64,000 bases of DNA from Clitopilus passeckerianus (taxonomy: Eukaryota; Basidiomycota; Agaricomycetes; Agaricales; Entolomataceae), in the NCBI GenBank assembly GCA_944990035.1, contig CALYLX010000007.1, positions 37,961 through 101,960 on the forward strand. The letters run 5' to 3'. Positions 35,326 through 48,058 of this stretch are shown here, piece after piece. The notes under the pieces were generated by a model, which had not been told where the DNA came from, searched no databases, and worked only from the letters and a program-made list of their open reading frames with translations. Every line of letters starts with the position of its first letter. Position 1 is the first letter of the stretch. Made by a program: the position numbers and the translations under genes.

Positions 35326-38300
35326 ATGCCGGAAGACGATAGAGCAGCAAAGGCAGCCAGGGCTAAGGCCATGGTGCGTTATGATTGAAAGTGGTTGAAT
35401 TGGGCTTATACACACATTTGCCCTTAGCTCAAGAAGCGGCAACGCGAGAAGGCGGCGACAGGCGCAACTAGCCCTGGAGTGGGTGATACCGAGGTACCGT
35501 CCAGAACCGCCTCTCCTGCGCCTAAGGAGCATGTGCAGAAAGAGTCTCGAGACCTGAGCGACGTGTATGTGTATCTCAGTCACAGCGAACGCGTACCTTC
35601 ACCAATTCGCTGAATTAGGTTCGCTAAGGATGACGGTACAGACACCTCTTGGCTCTCCTCGTTGCCTCCAGCAGAGACTACATCACCACCGCCTTCGCTA
35701 CAACCGACCTCACCACCACCACCTGCTAATGGTGTCTCCGAACCACCTGCCTCAGCACCTTCTCCTTCGGAGTCCAACTCTGCCAATGACAAATTGCAGG
35801 AAGAACTTCATAACATCAAGAAGCGATATGAAGCCTTGGAAGCGGAACTGAAACAGTTCACCACGCTGCAAACGGAGGTGGATACCTTGAGAAAGCGTAA
35901 TGCAACGCTCGAGACAGATTCGAAGCAACTAGCAGGGATACGGAGTGAAGTAGGAGAATTGCAGAAGCAGAACTCGGCCCTCCAAGCGAATGTCAAAGAG
36001 CTTGCGAATACTCAGGTCGAATTGAAGGAGCTCAAAGCCCGTAACTTAACCCTGCAAGACAACGTCAAGCGCTCCGAGTCAAGTAAGCCTAACAAATGTC
36101 TATTTCACTGCCGTCTTGACCATAATTATCCCCAGCATTGCGAGAGGCCCAATCAAGAATCCAAGAACAGGAGAGGGACATAACCGAACTCAACGAGAAA
36201 CTACTGCAAGTGCAGAATGACACGGACGCTGCACTCGAGAATGAACGTCAAACTATATCCTTGCTTGTCTCAGAGAAGTCTTCCCTGGCGGAGGAATTGC
36301 AGCGATTGGAGCAGGTTGAATTTCGTCAGTCAGAGTTTACTTTACTTCCATGTTCAGACCTCTCTGATCCCCTCGCTTTCAGGGTTGCAGTCCCTTGAAA
36401 GTGAACTCGATAGAGAACGAGGATCTGCACAAGCTTTAGAACAACGTCTACAAGCAGTTGAAGTGGACAAAGCCAAGTTCGAAAAGCTTGCACAGGAGGA
36501 GCAAGCCAAATCGAAGGAGCTATCCGACACTCTTCGAGATAAGGTATGCATTGATTCGTCCGCTTCCTCTCCAATTGTTGAACTCGTGTCGTCTGTAGGA
36601 ACACGAACTTCATAACGCCACGACTTCATTGGACCACACGAAACAGGAAGCAGAGCGCCATCATAGACGGGTACGCGAACTTGAGGAACGTATTCAGAAC
36701 GATGATACGGTGGAGAGACTTGAGAGTTCTCTGAAGCATACCCAAGATCGTGCAGGCGAGCTCGAATTCCAGCTGTCAAAGCTCAAGCAGGCGAGCTCTA
36801 ATGCGGCGGAGAATGCACCTTTTGCTGACTTGCTCGCAGGCTCATTCAGCTCTCAAAACAGAGCGTGACGACATCGAAGGGAAGCGAGCCGAAGTCTTGC
36901 TGAACTCAGCAGAGCTTCAAGAAAACCTTACAGAACTTCAAAAGCTTCACGATGGTCTCAACGAGCAGCTCGCTACCGCAGAGGCTGCCAGATATGCCCT
37001 GGCGCAAGAAAAGGCAGCTTCCGTCAGCGAAACTGAATCCCTTCGTGCTTCTATGGCTGAAATGCAAGAGAAGCTTGTTGAAGCCGCCGCCAACCTTGCC
37101 CAGAGCTCCCGCCAGCTACAGGTCGCTAATAACGAGCTGAAGCTGGCCAACAAACGTACCCAGGAGGCAGAAAACACGCAGAAGGAGCTTCAGACAGAGG
37201 GAACAAGCCTCATGAAGTCCCTCGATGAAATGCGGCCGAAGATCGTTGAACTGACAGGAGTGAAATTAGAGCTTACGGAGACAGTCAGTAAGCTCCGAAA
37301 CGATCTCAAGAACAATGAAAAGGTCATTAGCGATCTGGAGACCGCATTATCCGAAGCCACCCAGAAGCACGAGGACCTCGAGGCAAAGACACAGGAACTC
37401 GTCTCACGCCATGACAAGGAACGGACCTCTTCCACCCAAGACGTGTCTGAACTGCAGAAGGCACATATCGAACTTCAGAAGGAGCTTGACGCTGCCAAGA
37501 CCAGCCTACGCTCCCTTGAGTCAGACAGGTCCGGTTCACAGAGGGATGTTGCTCGTCACGCAGATGACCTGCAAAAAGCAACATCGTTGCTGGAACAGAA
37601 ATCCGAAGAATTGGCTAGCCTCCAGCAAGAAATTGAGGCTCTTCGTGGGGAACAGGTACATTCTCCGCACCACCCACAGAAACCCCACTAATATCCCAGT
37701 TTAGGAGGAGAACCAGTTCCATCTTGGTGACGCCCAAGACGAAATTGAGGCCCTTCGAGCAGATCTTGCTGTACGAAATGAAGAGATACAGCGTCTCAAG
37801 GAGGAGGCAGCGTCGCCGACTAGGACAGGTCATCCTCAATCTCTGGATGAAGAACTACTTAGTTCCCTACGACAGCAGCATGCTCTTGACCTCTCGGCGG
37901 CAGAGTCCCAAATCAGGGCTTTGGAGAACCAAGTCTTCGAAGCCAATGCTCGCTCACATGCTCTCCAAAAGCAGCTGGGCGTAGTAGAGGACCAATTACT
38001 ACAGTTCAAATCACGACCAAGCTCTCGACTAGGCCAAAGATCCTACTCCCCCGCTAATAGGCTGCGTGCAAACGACCTTCGCCGTTCATCCATCAGCTCT
38101 CAACGTCCAAACGGCACAACACCTCTGGCAAGGTCGATCTTTGACCAGAACATGTCAGCAGAGACTAAGCACAAACGTCTTGTGAGCTTGAGCATGCTCA
38201 AGGCTCGTATAGATAGCGAGGCCGAGGCAACTGTTTCCCGTCCTTCATCTCGCGGCTCTATAAGAGGACTGTCACCAGTTGGTGACGACTCACGACCCGG

Positions 38301-38406
38301 TACACCAGATGGCCATTTCTATTCGAGACCAGGTAGATCACAATTCTTGGACGATTCTCATGTATTCTGGTGTCACTCATGTACGGGTGATTTGGTGGTA
38401 TTGTGA
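35326..38406 (+). CDS. Golgin-like long coiled-coil protein
   Basis: Starts MPEDDRAAKAARAKAMLKKR, a basic N-terminus of the kind seen in GM130/BUG1-type golgins that bind GRASP-like partners or membranes. A Pro/Ser-rich spacer (about residues 60-130) follows. About 650 residues of near-continuous coiled coil come next, with repeated Leu/Glu/Lys heptads (LQEELHNIKKRYEALEAELK). The C-terminal 130 residues are Ser/Arg rich (SRPSSRGSIRGLSP), ending with FLDDSHVFWCHSCTGDLVVL. Seven or so exons. In one intron (after LQRLEQ) the acceptor had to be the GGGTTGCAG site to keep phase. Coiled-coil proteins are hard to assign by eye, so other Golgi or cytoskeletal tethers remain possible. Confidence 0.65.
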
Positions 38407-38576
38407 TCGAGGGTTTGCGCAGCAGTGGGTAGAGGCAGATACAGATGAACGAAATACTACTTTACAGATGGTCATAACAGAACTGAGAGGCGTGTAAATC
38501 ATAAAAGATTCATAATACAAGGTATAATCGATATATAATCCAGAAGAGTCCATTCGCATGAAAAGCATGAGCGTGA

Positions 38577-41500
38577 TCAGACGATACCTTCACGCTTGAC
38601 TCGTAATCTCCTCAACTTGGCTTGGAGGTCCTGTGAAAGGGTATTTTATGAGCTTCAATTATCACCTGAGCGGTCAAGAAATGTACCTGAACTTCGTCAG
38701 GATTCAAAGTTCCACGCTTCCGTTCATGCTCCAAGCCAGTTTCTATACTCTCCAAAACATCCGTGATGAGCTCTCGATAATCGACACCAAAGAATTGGGT
38801 CAGCTTTGCCGCCCTGCGGCGTCTAGCCTGGAAATCTGTGACGTCCGGTTTGGGAGTGGCCACGCTATATTCTGAAGCAAGAGACGCCATGGATGTCCGT
38901 GCAGGAAGTGAGCGCCGCCTCTCCGATTTGATAGAGGACGCTGTCGAGAGCCGTCGTTCGCCCGAGCCGCCGCCACTTCGTGTCGCCGTTGCCACTGGCG
39001 TAAATGACATATCCGCAGAATTGAGATACTCATGGAGTTCGGCCAATGACTCCCTGTCATCCTGTAAATGTAGGTTAAGCATATAGGTCGAAACTATCCC
39101 CCGAAAAACCTACTCGATCGATGATATCGTTGAGTGAATTCAACGATTCTTGATAATGAGAGTAGACAGAAAGTCTTCTTTGAGCTTCGTTGAAATCGGC
39201 CGAATCAACTCTATTCTTGGGCAGAAGGGCCTTGCTTGATTCAGACGTGCCCGGCCTGTGCTCCTTCTTTTTCGGCTTGGTGTACGACGTCCTATTTGGG
39301 TTACGCTGGCCGGTGACCGCCGGGTGGTTCTCACCGGGAGAGGTCCACCCCGAGACAAGCTTGGTGCTCGCAATCGCAAGTGCATTGCCGACAGCGGGGG
39401 ACGGTGAACGGCGGGTATGATAGAGTGTCTGGGGAGGGGCGACGCCGAACATCTACGGAGATTGTCTTGTGATCAGAATGTGTCGAGTGACAGTGTATGT
39501 GTAGTGGATCTGACGAACCTTTTCCATCTTCTGGGCCCTCCTCACATTGACAGCCTTTTCCCTCGCATTGAGATCCTCCTTAATTCTGTCAACCTCATCT
39601 GACCATGTTGAGGAAAAGATGGCAGCTGAGCTGCTCCGTCTTCGTCGCACCCAGGCTCTCCTGGTACTATCGTCGTTCTCAGTGGTTGGTGAAGCATCCA
39701 TGGGGGAAGTGAAGGCAGCGGAATCCAAAGGGGGAGGTAGGGAAGAGTCAAGATCGTCGAGGCCAAGAACAAGGTTGGCGGGGACACGAGAACCAAGGAA
39801 GCGATGGAGCTTTGCAAGCTTTTCCCGCTTGCGTCTGCGGAGTTCTTCTGCTTGTTCTTCTTGGGTCATGTTTTCAAATATGGATTGTTGCGAAGGCGAG
39901 GATGGCCGGCCGTGACCGAGCTCCTCCTTCGGGGTGGCCAGAGCGGCCGAACCGAGGTCATCTGATAAATCTATGAAAGATTCTCTTGAAGACGCTCCAT
40001 ATTCGTCTTTGCCGCCATCATCGGTTATAACGTTGCTGAAGTAGGAGATAAAGTCTGGACTCAAAGGGGAAGAGTGCCTGCGTCCAGTGCTCTCGAGTGT
40101 CAGAGATTGCACTCTAGGAGATGATGCCGTGAGATCATAATCGTTTGATAACGACATAGTTCCTCGAACATGATGACTGTTGCTTGACAATGAGGGCGGG
40201 AGCATCGTCCTGCTAGCTCGCACAGAAGCATCTGGATGAACAAGAACATCGGGTCCAGGTGACTGTCCCAAAACTTGGGCTATTTTCCGGTTCTTCCGTA
40301 TAAGCTCGGTCCGTTCGTCAAGGTCCAGAAAATTAGTCGTCGGTGGAATATTTTCGGCCACACTTGTGCGTTCGCCATGTCGGGATGCCGAAGATGATCG
40401 AGGCGGAGGACGGTGGAAGATCGGTTTAGGCGTGGTTGGAAGCGGCGGTTTGGGGGAGGATGTTCGGGATGGCGGTTTTGGCGAAGGAACGTCGTCGGAG
40501 CGGTCCGGGATGGTAAACTCTGGCATTGTCGGCGAGACCATGTCAATGAAGGACTCGCGGTCAGAGTTTCTGCGTCCTAAGCTGGGGGTGTACACAGAGT
40601 CATAAAGACTTGAGGTTCGGTGAGGGGGGATGATTGGTGTGTGGTACATATCGCTGTAGTCGTGGCCAGAGGAGGAAAGATTTATAGCACTTGAGATGCT
40701 AATGCGGTAGTCGACAGTAGAGGGGGGTGCCGAGGAAGACGTTGAACTTATTGAGTCCAAGGAAGGTCGGGACGGCGGAACAGTGAAATTGTCGTGGGAA
40801 GAAGGCTCAACTCTCTGACCGTGCTGGTCTCGATCGTGGTCTGGAGTTCTGCTGAAGCTCGCTGGGAAGCCCTGGCGTCTTATGTCCAGGACGACGTCGT
40901 CTCGGAGAATGCCTGACTGCTGACTGGTGTCGACTTTGAAATAGTGCGTTAGCAAGCCGGACCCGAACAGAAAATAGTGAAACGTCAAGACGCACCCATG
41001 GCTGGATCCTTCAACGGTTTGAGCAGTTTACCCCTAGCCTTGGCTCGTTCCCTAAGATTCGGAACTACAGCTTGAAGTGAAGGGCTTGCTTTCTCTGCTG
41101 CTTTGGGCGAAGGTGAGGTTCTCGTAGGCGAAGTATCGTTCGACTCTGAGAAGATGCCGAAAGGAATCTTGCCTATGCCTAGAAGTTTATCAACTCTGCT
41201 CTTAGTTGCAACCGTAACAGGCGTAGTTGATGGTAGATTAACACTCGACGTCTTTTGATGTCGAACATGCCGATTCTCGTTAGGTCCCTGTCTGTCGCTA
41301 TCTGGGGTCATATCATCAAGGGCCCGTAAATTTTGTCGATCACGAGGTTCCTGACCACCACTTTCCGTCATTGCATTTGCAGAAACCTCTCGTCCCACCA
41401 ACATCTCCAGAGAAGGTGGCAAATTAATAAACGGATTGGGGATTGTCGCCTTCTCGCTCGCTTGTTTCCGGGGTTCTGGCTTTTCCTCCGTCACTTGCTG

Positions 41501-41898
41501 CACCAATGGGCTGCTGACCTTCGGTGATGTTGGAGAGCGCGGCGTTGACGGTCGTACTTTTCGGCGGGGTGGTACCGGCAAGCCCTCTGGTGCATTCTGT
41601 ATTGGCGGAGCTGAGAGTGGGGGGCTTGCTTCCACAGGTGTCGGCTGAATACCGCGAACCTTTCTGTCGAACTCTAATAGCGCGTCGAGATTGGGAGAAA
41701 TGATCAACGAGTGTGGCGTCTTGCTGGGTAACTCCTTCTTGGCTCGCGCGACTCCATGGTTCTCGAGCAGGTGGTGACTTGAGGTTAACACATTCAGTCT
41801 TGCTTCTGGAGACGCTACCATCTAGTTCTTGATGGTCAGCTCTTGACGTTTGACGGTATCGCGAGGAAGCGTACCATACCACTTTCGATCAGGTAGTC
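38577..41898 (-). CDS. Large disordered protein of unknown function, N-terminus unresolved
   Basis: At least six exons on the minus strand join in frame to more than 1000 residues rich in Ser, Pro and Arg. I do not recognise the family. Folded-looking islands remain: FLDLDERTELIRKNRKIAQV-LG in the middle, EELRRRKREKLAKLHRFLGS-RVPANLVLG, and near the C-terminus AAKLTQFFGVDYRELITDVL followed by EHERKRGTLNPDEVQ. A coiled segment (NEAQRRLSVYSHYQESLNSL) precedes the last island. The stop at 38577 follows a short exon ending LRRLRVKREGIV. The most upstream exon I trust is 41898-41875 (DYLIESGM). An open frame extends to about 42190 but lacks an ATG, so the true first exon is not placed. A scaffold or cell-polarity role is conceivable, not shown. 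Confidence 0.7.
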
Positions 41899-43439
41899 CT
41901 GAATATATACCTCTCCTTTAGAGCGGTCACCAGAGATGGGGAAGAAAAGGCCGGTCGAAGTCACGCATACGAGTTGAAATGAAAAAATACCGCGGTTGGC
42001 GACGACGCCTGGTGCCCTCCTAGGCCTCGTGCCCGCTTGAGTTAGAGACGCTGATCCCGGGTGGTTGAAGGGAAGAATACGCCCTCTAATCACATCTATG
42101 CGATCACTTATACAGCCTATACGCCTCCACAGACCGAGGGCAGATACACCGTTGGTACATCCGGAGTGCCTGACCACGGCGCTCAGCCTCAATTCGACTC
42201 ATCTCCATTCCAATAGGTGACTTGAAACCATAAAATCACCGGTCCCAGAGAGTCCAGCCGGTCCAAGCCGTTCTTTATTTGATCACTTCGGATACACTAA
42301 TGTCATCATATTGCCTTTCTGTGCTCCCTCTACCATAGCAACCCTGCGACAGCAGCCACGGTTTGATCATGTCGCTTTTGTTCACGCTAAAATCAATTTA
42401 GGAGATAAGGAGAAAATGATGAAGAACTTGTCAGCGCCGACACTGCGTAAGAGTAAGAGAAACTTCCAGCCAATATCCTTCTAGAATATCGTACACAAGC
42501 CTGAAAAAAAAGGTAGCTCTGCAAAGGTCCTATGTATTGTCCACCCTCCTATTTCTCCAGGGACAGCTCAAGGCCCAACATGTGTTCGGCCCGGAAGCGT
42601 GTAATGGCCATGATAAGATGTCAGATATCTGATCCATCCATGTCGGCCTCCCTCGAATTGAGATGTCCACAACACTGACGGTGACACTTGGCTCCCTTGT
42701 GTATGCCATCCACAAAAATTCATCCCTTGCCTACCGGGCGCACTTGCACATGCTTCAGAAGTTTGTTCTTCCTCACAACGAACTCTTCCACACGGGCTTG
42801 CGCATGAAATTCGAACCATTGACCGCTCTATCAGAACACATTCCCGCGTAGTATCGACGACATATCCTGACGTGTACTCGGCAGCAAAGTGGAACACTGT
42901 GGGACATCGAAGAATCATACTGTTGAGGACGACCATCACCAAGCACCGGGTGATTATTCTTATAATTGCTTGACTTGGGCGCGTCGATAACGTCTAGAAA
43001 TCCAAATACACTCATGTCGCGATGAGAAGTTCACTTTGCGAAAGGGCAACAGCCGTTTGGCATTAACTACACCTCCGAACTGGTCGCCCTCGCAGAGTTA
43101 TAACGGATATGTGCATAGCGTTGTGTGGCCATTTTCAACAACGGAGAGGAGTTACTTCGGGCTCCTCTTCAAGTCCCTACACTGCACAAGACAAGGTTTA
43201 ATCACACCAAAGACTCTGTAATGCCGTACCTGTGTGAGCGTATTGCTTACCTCGAATGTCAAGACTCTTAGATCCGGCGTACTGAGAAATGTATTAGACC
43301 GGGAAAACAGTTTCTGCCATTACCACTAGGATATGATATATTTGTGATGATACAATCGAGGCAAAGCGTCAAAAATGAAATGTGGATGTCAAAAAAGCAT
43401 GTGATGGGTTGAATAAAATACATGCGAGAGTCTCGCTGA
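41899..43439. other. Intergenic region with missing first exon of the disordered-protein gene
   Basis: About 1.5 kb. The portion to about 42200 probably contains the unplaced first exon or exons and promoter of the disordered-protein gene. From 42200 to 43439 I see only short frames on both strands (for example 42568-42942 minus) with no similarity. It should include the 3' UTR of the NVJ2-like gene. Confidence 0.4.
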
Positions 43440-46400
43440 TCAAGCCGATGTATTGATGGTCTGTGTGCGACGTGGAGGTAAAGGTGGTCCTGGGTTCCTG
43501 ACTGGGCTCGCCGGTGTGGGCGTTGCTGAAGGGGAATCACTTTGTGGTTGTTCAGTTGGGCGGGAGTCTCCATTTTGTGCGGCATCACTCGAGATTGGGT
43601 TCTCAACAGGCGGCGAAGGAGTAGCACTGGCACGATGGATTTCGTCCTTGCTTGCAATACTCCTCAAAGCCTCCGACGCAGCTGAACTAGGTGGTGAAGG
43701 CTGTCGGGTCACTTGGTCCGTAACGCTCGATGCTGTAGGCGTTCTAGGCGGGAGTGGTGGGGGTGCAGGGGAGGGCACTTTGGGCGTCACTGGGGATGTA
43801 TCTTCATCTGGTTTCTTCAGATTTTCGCCCTGCTGCTCATCATTGGACACCGGCTGAGTTAATGTTCCTGAAGCCTGCTGTTGCTGTTGCTCCGAAGGTA
43901 GAACAGGAGTTTTGAAGAGGCGCAAGAGCTTGCTCCCGTCCCCGGGCGCGACAGTAGGTGGGGCAGGGGCGTTGTAACCCATCGACATGATTTCACCGCG
44001 ATGGCTAGCATGAATGCCGGGAATCGTCATTGTCTTTGCCTTGGGTTGGACATGAACAATCGGTGCTGCAAGCTTATTGCGCGCAACTTGTCCATCCCCT
44101 TCCGTCTTGGGTGATGCAACTGGCCCGGGCGATTTCGACAAAGGGGTGTGGGTATTCTCCCCTTGTGAGGAACGTGAGCTATGTCCATTTGAGGATGTCG
44201 AGGAAGTGGACAGTGAAACGCTCTCGGGGTAAGAAGATGGCCCCGGCGGTGCTGCAGATGTTGACCCCGTTCCGTCTTGCCACGGATTGCTCACAGCACG
44301 GTTCCTCGTGCTTTCTGGAATCGGAATTGGCGAGGACGATCTGCTGGCATCGGAACCAGCATCTGAAGCATAATTTGGCCTATTCTTCCGTTCCTCCACC
44401 GCCGCCCTGACTTCGGCATAACTGGCCTTCGCCCTTTGTGCAAAACTTTGGTTGTTGTCGAATTGTAGGCGAGAGCTAATGGTGGACCCTATGGAACTGC
44501 GGTCCGAGTTTTCAATGGAATTACCACCAGCGTCCTTTTTCAGGCCGCCCCAGTTCATACCCCATTTGCGCATAGCTTCTCGTGCCGTATTGCTCAGAGC
44601 CTGTTTGTCACCAGCTCGAGACTTGAGTGTGGAAAGGAAGGAGTTGGGGCTACCCTGAGTGTTCTGAGACTTCGATGAGCCTGTAGAAGTGGAGTCGGGG
44701 GCGCTGATTGAAGAGTCAACAGAAGTGGACTTCATGTGTCCCATTTTGCTCGAGTGGGCAGAAGATGAACGTTTTGGTGTACGGGGAATAACTCGCTCCT
44801 CTTCATCAACGGGTGTAACGTTCTCTTGGTTTGCATCCACATCCTCCACCTTAACATCGGGGTTGGTCGTCGTTGACCTCGACCGCGTGCTACCGCTGGC
44901 ATCTGTGTTGGCAGACCTGGTTCGGCCCCTCTGTTCATCCCCCTCGTGCTCCTCTTCGGCGTCTGTAGTTGGCAGGAGATTAGATTTGTCACTCTTGATA
45001 CTTGAAAACCAAGAACGACGCCGGGCTGGATCCGTCTTACTCCTGACCGGCTCCTCGGTGTCGGTTTCAGCCGCTGTGGATGCCAAGGGTTCTTCGGTAA
45101 GGGTTTTTGCAACTACGGGTGGAGAGGTCGTTGCAAGCTCTTCTGCAGACTGCGAGGCCTGAGGAGGTTCTACTTTCTCCCCTAGAGGTGGAGAAATATC
45201 AACCGTGGGGGCAGAAACTGTTGATTGTGTCTCATCAATAGCAATGGGTGTAGTTTGATTGTCAGCGGATATTGGGCCAGGAATCATTGGGCCATCTGTG
45301 CGAGATGCATCGCTCCATATTCCACCTCTATGGGCGTATGGTAGACTGTCGAAGAACGCGATGTCGTCCATGTTTGGCAACACGACAGACTCTTGTATCT
45401 GGAAACAATATATTGGATACCCTGCACAAATAGATCGATAGCTTCACTCACAATCTCTTTCAACTTCGATTCTATGGTGGACAGGATCATACCCCAAGTG
45501 ATCTGCCGATCGCTCACAATTGGCTCGACGGACAAGACCATCTTGGGTGTCTGTGTGAATGCATACCAAAGACGGTTGCTCGGAGGACGCTTGAGCTTGA
45601 CGAGAAGGTTGCCTTCGATCTCCTTGATGACAGCAGCGAGTGCCAATTTGACGACGTAGGATTTGTTGAATGCGCCAATGTTGATGGTAGCGGTAGCTTC
45701 AATAGTGATGCGAAATTCACCCTTGTAGTGAAAGTGGACCTCCATAGCTGCGTCGCCCTCCTTGGTGAGCTCTTTCAGCATAGGTTTGCTGAAGCTCGGT
45801 GCCTTGTTCCCGACGTTGACCTCCGTGACCACGATGTCTGTGAGGAAGGCAGGCCGTTTAACCTTGGAGAGTTTCTTCATGAGACGGCCGATAAAGTATG
45901 CTTCTAACATGTCTGTGCGGTAAAAGCTGAAGAATATGCGTCCAATGAGCGCATTTAGCCAGCGAGTGGGTATAACATCGGGCTGCTCGTCCAATGTCGT
46001 TACGAGGTGATTCATGTCGGCAGCCTTGAAGACTTCTTCGACTGGGGCGAGACATGGAGTCTTCGCTGGATTGTCTGAGGCGTGTATGAGAGCGTGGTAC
46101 CAATCCTCCATCTCCGTGCAAGACTTGACGAAGATGAACCAGGGCGTCGAGGTGTCCAAGGCCTGCTCACGAGCAGCTGCGATTCTCTTCCTCTCCATTT
46201 CAGCAACCATCTCTGCAGATGGGCCCTTCTCCTTTGCCTGGTCCACCTTTTCATCAGCAGTAGCTTCATCGTGCATCTTCATCTCCTTCGTCAGGCTCGG
46301 CATAGCCTTGTCGTTCGTCTGGGATTTGGGCTTCAGGCAGATGGCATTCCGTTTGGTAAATAATTCGCCGTCGAGGAGGTTTTCGGGATAAATAACAACG

Positions 46401-46852
46401 TCATGACCTCCCAATTCCACTGCAGCCTCGCAGTCCATCATGGATTCGTCCTCGTATAGGTAGAGGACTTTGCCCTTCAGGACCACATACCAGGTATCCT
46501 TTGGGCGGGAGCGCTTAGGATCCTTGGACCTTGCGTCCAGGAAAGAGCGCATCATGCCCACGTAGCCTCCATCTGCAGGCAATTCCTCGAATGTTCTTCG
46601 AACCATGAGCCATCCCTTGCGAGTTCGGGGTAGGTCATCGGTTTCTAGTGGAGTAGCCTCGTCGCTCTCGACCTTTGCTTCCCCAGCCCCATCCTCTCCC
46701 TCTATTGTCCTTCTCTTCTTTGCGAAATCTTCAACAGCGTCCCCGACTGGCTCCGATGTGTAGATGGTAATAAATATTATGCCAGCAATGACTAAGGGGA
46801 TAAATGTGACTCCTCCCAATAGATAGGCATAGAGTAAGGCTTTGAGACCCAT
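43440..46852 (-). CDS. NVJ2-like SMP-domain lipid-transfer protein with PH domain and long disordered tail
   Basis: Two exons (46852-45452, 45398-43440) give 1119 aa. The start Met ([20 protein letters not shown]) begins a membrane segment that would anchor the protein in the ER. A split PH domain follows at about residues 70-290 ([49 protein letters not shown]). The SMP lipid-transfer domain covers about 310-500 ([53 protein letters not shown]). This order matches yeast Nvj2, which works at ER contact sites in ceramide and phospholipid transfer. The second exon adds about 650 disordered residues with [10 protein letters not shown] and [15 protein letters not shown] Pro motifs. The frame is open upstream to 47203, but 46852 best fits the family. 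Confidence 0.88.
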
Positions 46853-47177
46853 TCGATGCTCAGCAAGTATATTGCAGTGACTCTGCAGCAGAGAACCGCG
46901 TTGAGCAAGAGCTTCAGAGGAGTTGTTGAAAAGGAAAGAGGTGGCTGATGTGGGGTCCACCCAGTGAACCACGTTCTTTGGGAAAACGTCACTGTGACGG
47001 GGTACTTGCTCTGAGCTACACGTGTTTTTCGCTAAATCAACGGCAGAAATCAAAGTTATAAATCGAACTGGGGGAGTACATTCGGAATCTATAAAGACAT
47101 AAATATATAATAACTGATATCCAGTAAAATTGTAGTACAAGATCCAACCAAAAGATGTGTAGGGTATTGAGTGCAAG
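46853..47177. other. Region upstream of the NVJ2-like gene
   Basis: About 325 bases between the NVJ2-like start and the stop of the 239-aa orphan gene on the same strand. The minus-strand frame stays open through it by chance. It should hold the NVJ2-like promoter and leader plus the orphan's 3' UTR. Confidence 0.45.
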
Positions 47178-48058
47178 TCAGAAATAATGCGGGTTACGGG
47201 CACGGTTACTGCGGAAATTGCGAGTAGCCTTCCGTTTCGGAGTCATTTTGGCGTAGAGGCCCTTTCGCTCTTGTTCCGTCAATGAAAAAAGCTCAGCTTC
47301 CCAGTGGCCGTCATGCCACCTCCAGCCTCTGATGCCTGAAATCATGAATGCAGGTGCTGCTTGAGGTGGGAAGGCTTGATTGTACGCGGGATAGTTGGGC
47401 ACAGTCAACTGTTTTCCAAAGGCTGCATTTTGAATCGGAACTCTCGAAGGGCAGGTCGGAGTTAGGTCCGGACAACTTGTTATGATGATGGCAGGAACAG
47501 GCAAGTTGGAGAGGCCATTCTCTGGATCATTCTGTGTTCGTTTCGTTTAGAACCTGACTTTGAAAGGGAAGGGAAGTGAATCCACATACAGGGGGCATAT
47601 CGTCAATGGTTGCCCCTTCGAGCAAGGGGTGAACCTCAGATATATCATAGCTGATAGAAGCAGTATCCTAAGATGCACCAAATTAGGATAGGTCAGGTTA
47701 ACTCATTTGCTTGGGCTCACTAGTTGTTGAGCTGGATCATCCACCAAAGTATCTTGTTCTATCTGATAGAGCGCTTCCGCAACAGAGTCAAGGTGGCCTG
47801 ATATTGTACTTCGGATACCCCAAACGGCGTTTGAGCATCGGTTTACGACACTCTGGAGGGTTTGGTCGGGCCGTGGTAACGAAAGAGCTAGGAAGTCCAC
47901 TAGCTGAAATTCGTCGGTCAGCTGTTTGAGCACAAGTTGCTGTACGAACATACCAGTGAACCTTCATCGTATTCCTTGGAAATGGTGACATTCGTAGATC
48001 CGTACTGCAGTTCCCAATCTCGCAAAGTATGAGCCGTGGCTGACAATCGCGCCAGCAT
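47178..48058 (-). CDS. Orphan protein (239 aa), unknown function
   Basis: Four exons (48058-47954, 47903-47721, 47667-47590, 47531-47178) sum to 240 codons including stop, with phase-0 junctions and good splice sites. The N-terminal half is helical ([40 protein letters not shown]). The C-terminal part has a Trp-rich patch [17 protein letters not shown] followed by a very basic end ([19 protein letters not shown]). I do not recognise a family. The basic tail suggests RNA, DNA or ribosome binding, but this is only inference. Confidence 0.6.

Noticed and set aside
42790..42870. tRNA-like B-box sequence (TTCGAACC) on the minus strand
   Set aside because: The flanking bases do not form a T-arm, and no matching A-box or acceptor stem was found.
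46853..47203. NVJ2-like reading frame extending upstream to 47203
   Set aside because: The frame is open, but the added residues do not fit the family; the membrane segment after Met 46852 matches the expected N-terminus.
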